Positions 5,049 through 5,550 of a DNA stretch of 5,550 nt are shown here, piece after piece. The position numbers were made by a program, and so were the translations under genes. This DNA comes from JAYENK01 sp034722035. Lineage in GTDB: Bacteria; Patescibacteriota; Patescibacteriia; Patescibacteriales; UBA12075. The notes under the pieces were generated by a model. That model searched no databases. It was given only the letters and a program-made list of their open reading frames with translations, and was not told the origin of the DNA. How positions within the stretch are numbered: the first letter of the stretch is position 1; every line of letters begins with the position of its first letter. The stretch covers positions 1 to 5,550 of the forward strand of contig JAYENK010000007.1 of assembly GCA_034722035.1 (NCBI GenBank), read 5' to 3'.

Positions 5049-5550
5049 TTTTTCAATTGGTTGGCTATTTTTTTAATTTCCATATTTTGAATAGGCAATC
5101 CGGAACAATATTTTTTTTCAATATTTTGGCTGTAAGGAATTTTAGCAATAATTTTTGTATGATATTTTTTAACTATTTTCTCAATAATGTCTTCCGGACC
5201 GATGCCTGCTCTATTAATGACAACTTGAGTTTTTATTTTTAATTTTTTGGTTAAAGAAAGAATTAAATTTAAATCATGGACGCCTAAAGGGGTCGGTTCC
5301 GTAATGGCCAATGCCTGATTGCTTCCGGAAAGAGCTGCAATCACTGGACAATGCGTGCCAGCAGCCGTATCAATAATAATATAGTCAAAATCTTTTTCCC
5401 GTTTTTCATAGAATTTTTTTACCGCGTTAACTACCAAACTTGATTCTTCAATACCAGTTTTCATTTTTCCGGATAACAAAGTTAATTTTCCTTTTTGTCC
5501 GATAAAAATTTCACCGATAACTTGCGCCGATTCAGTAATTGCTCCGGCTG
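5045..5550 (-). CDS. MinD-superfamily P-loop ATPase, 5' end outside window
   Basis: The frame is open from the stop (TGA at 5045-5047) to the window edge, so this is the C-terminal 167 residues of a larger protein. It aligns with the second half of the neighbouring ATPase: a GEIFIGQKG strand, then LSGKMKTGIEESS (like ISGQLEMGESGSG). Next come the switch II segment IIIDTAAGTHCPVIAALSG, ITEPTPLGVHDL, VVINRAG and IAKIPYSQNI. Walker A and any ferredoxin insert would lie beyond the edge. A TTG at 5477-5479 should not be taken as the start, because the family homology continues upstream of it. Its switch II reads TAAGTHCP where the paralogue has SAPGIGCP, so the two are diverged rather than a recent duplication. 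The 4-nt overlap with the next gene suggests co-translation, perhaps as a heterodimer. The operon promoter must lie to the right of the window. Confidence 0.9.
   Translation of the reverse strand, partial: AGAITESAQVIGEIFIGQKGKLTLLSGKMKTGIEESSLVVNAVKKFYEKREKDFDYIIIDTAAGTHCPVIAALSGSNQALAITEPTPLGVHDLNLILSLTKKLKIKTQVVINRAGIGPEDIIEKIVKKYHTKIIAKIPYSQNIEKKYCSGLPIQNMEIKKIANQLKK

Noticed and set aside
5477..5479. TTG as a possible start of the edge ATPase, giving a 144-residue protein
   Set aside because: The frame stays open to the window edge and the upstream residues (GEIFIGQKG) match the family, so the gene is truncated by the window, not short.

Overview
The window looks like the replication-origin end of a small, strongly AT-rich bacterial genome, most likely a Candidate Phyla Radiation (Patescibacteria) member and probably of the Parcubacteria group. 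This rests on the style of the DnaA N-terminus, the short dnaA-dnaN block not followed by recF or gyrB, the AT-rich codon use, and starts with no recognisable Shine-Dalgarno sequence. The placement is an inference from remembered family resemblance; no search was run. TGA is used as a stop and never occurs inside a gene, so the TGA=Gly code of Gracilibacteria/SR1 does not apply.

Layout. Bases 1-225 carry no gene and look like oriC plus the dnaA promoter: an extremely AT-rich, A-tract-rich stretch (1-96), a C5 run, three degenerate DnaA boxes in tandem at an exact 11-bp period (108-138), and a perfect extended -10 element (169-177). dnaA (226-1572) and dnaN (1582-2712) follow on the + strand, 9 nt apart. 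A consensus DnaA box on the opposite strand includes the dnaA stop codon. A hairpin with A/T tracts (about 2730-2759) can terminate transcription from both sides, and a second, less AT-rich hairpin (2764-2806) lies next to it.

The rest is a tightly packed operon on the - strand, read from the right edge toward dnaN. It encodes a MinD-superfamily ATPase cut by the window edge, a second MinD-superfamily ATPase with an inserted ferredoxin domain (ATGA overlap), a cation diffusion facilitator with a C-terminal Cys-rich zinc ribbon, and a DUF134/UPF0251 helix-turn-helix protein. Gaps are -4, 11 and 1 nt.

How the genes fit together. dnaA and dnaN supply initiator and sliding clamp beside their own origin. 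The minus-strand operon pairs Fe-S-linked P-loop ATPases with a divalent metal transporter and a likely regulator. This suggests a metal or Fe-S handling module related to the DUF134/MinD-ferredoxin gene neighbourhoods of archaea and anaerobic bacteria. The joint function is inferred. The most unusual points are the transporter-zinc ribbon fusion, loss of two of four cysteines in the first cluster site of the complete ATPase, and the phased DnaA-box array.
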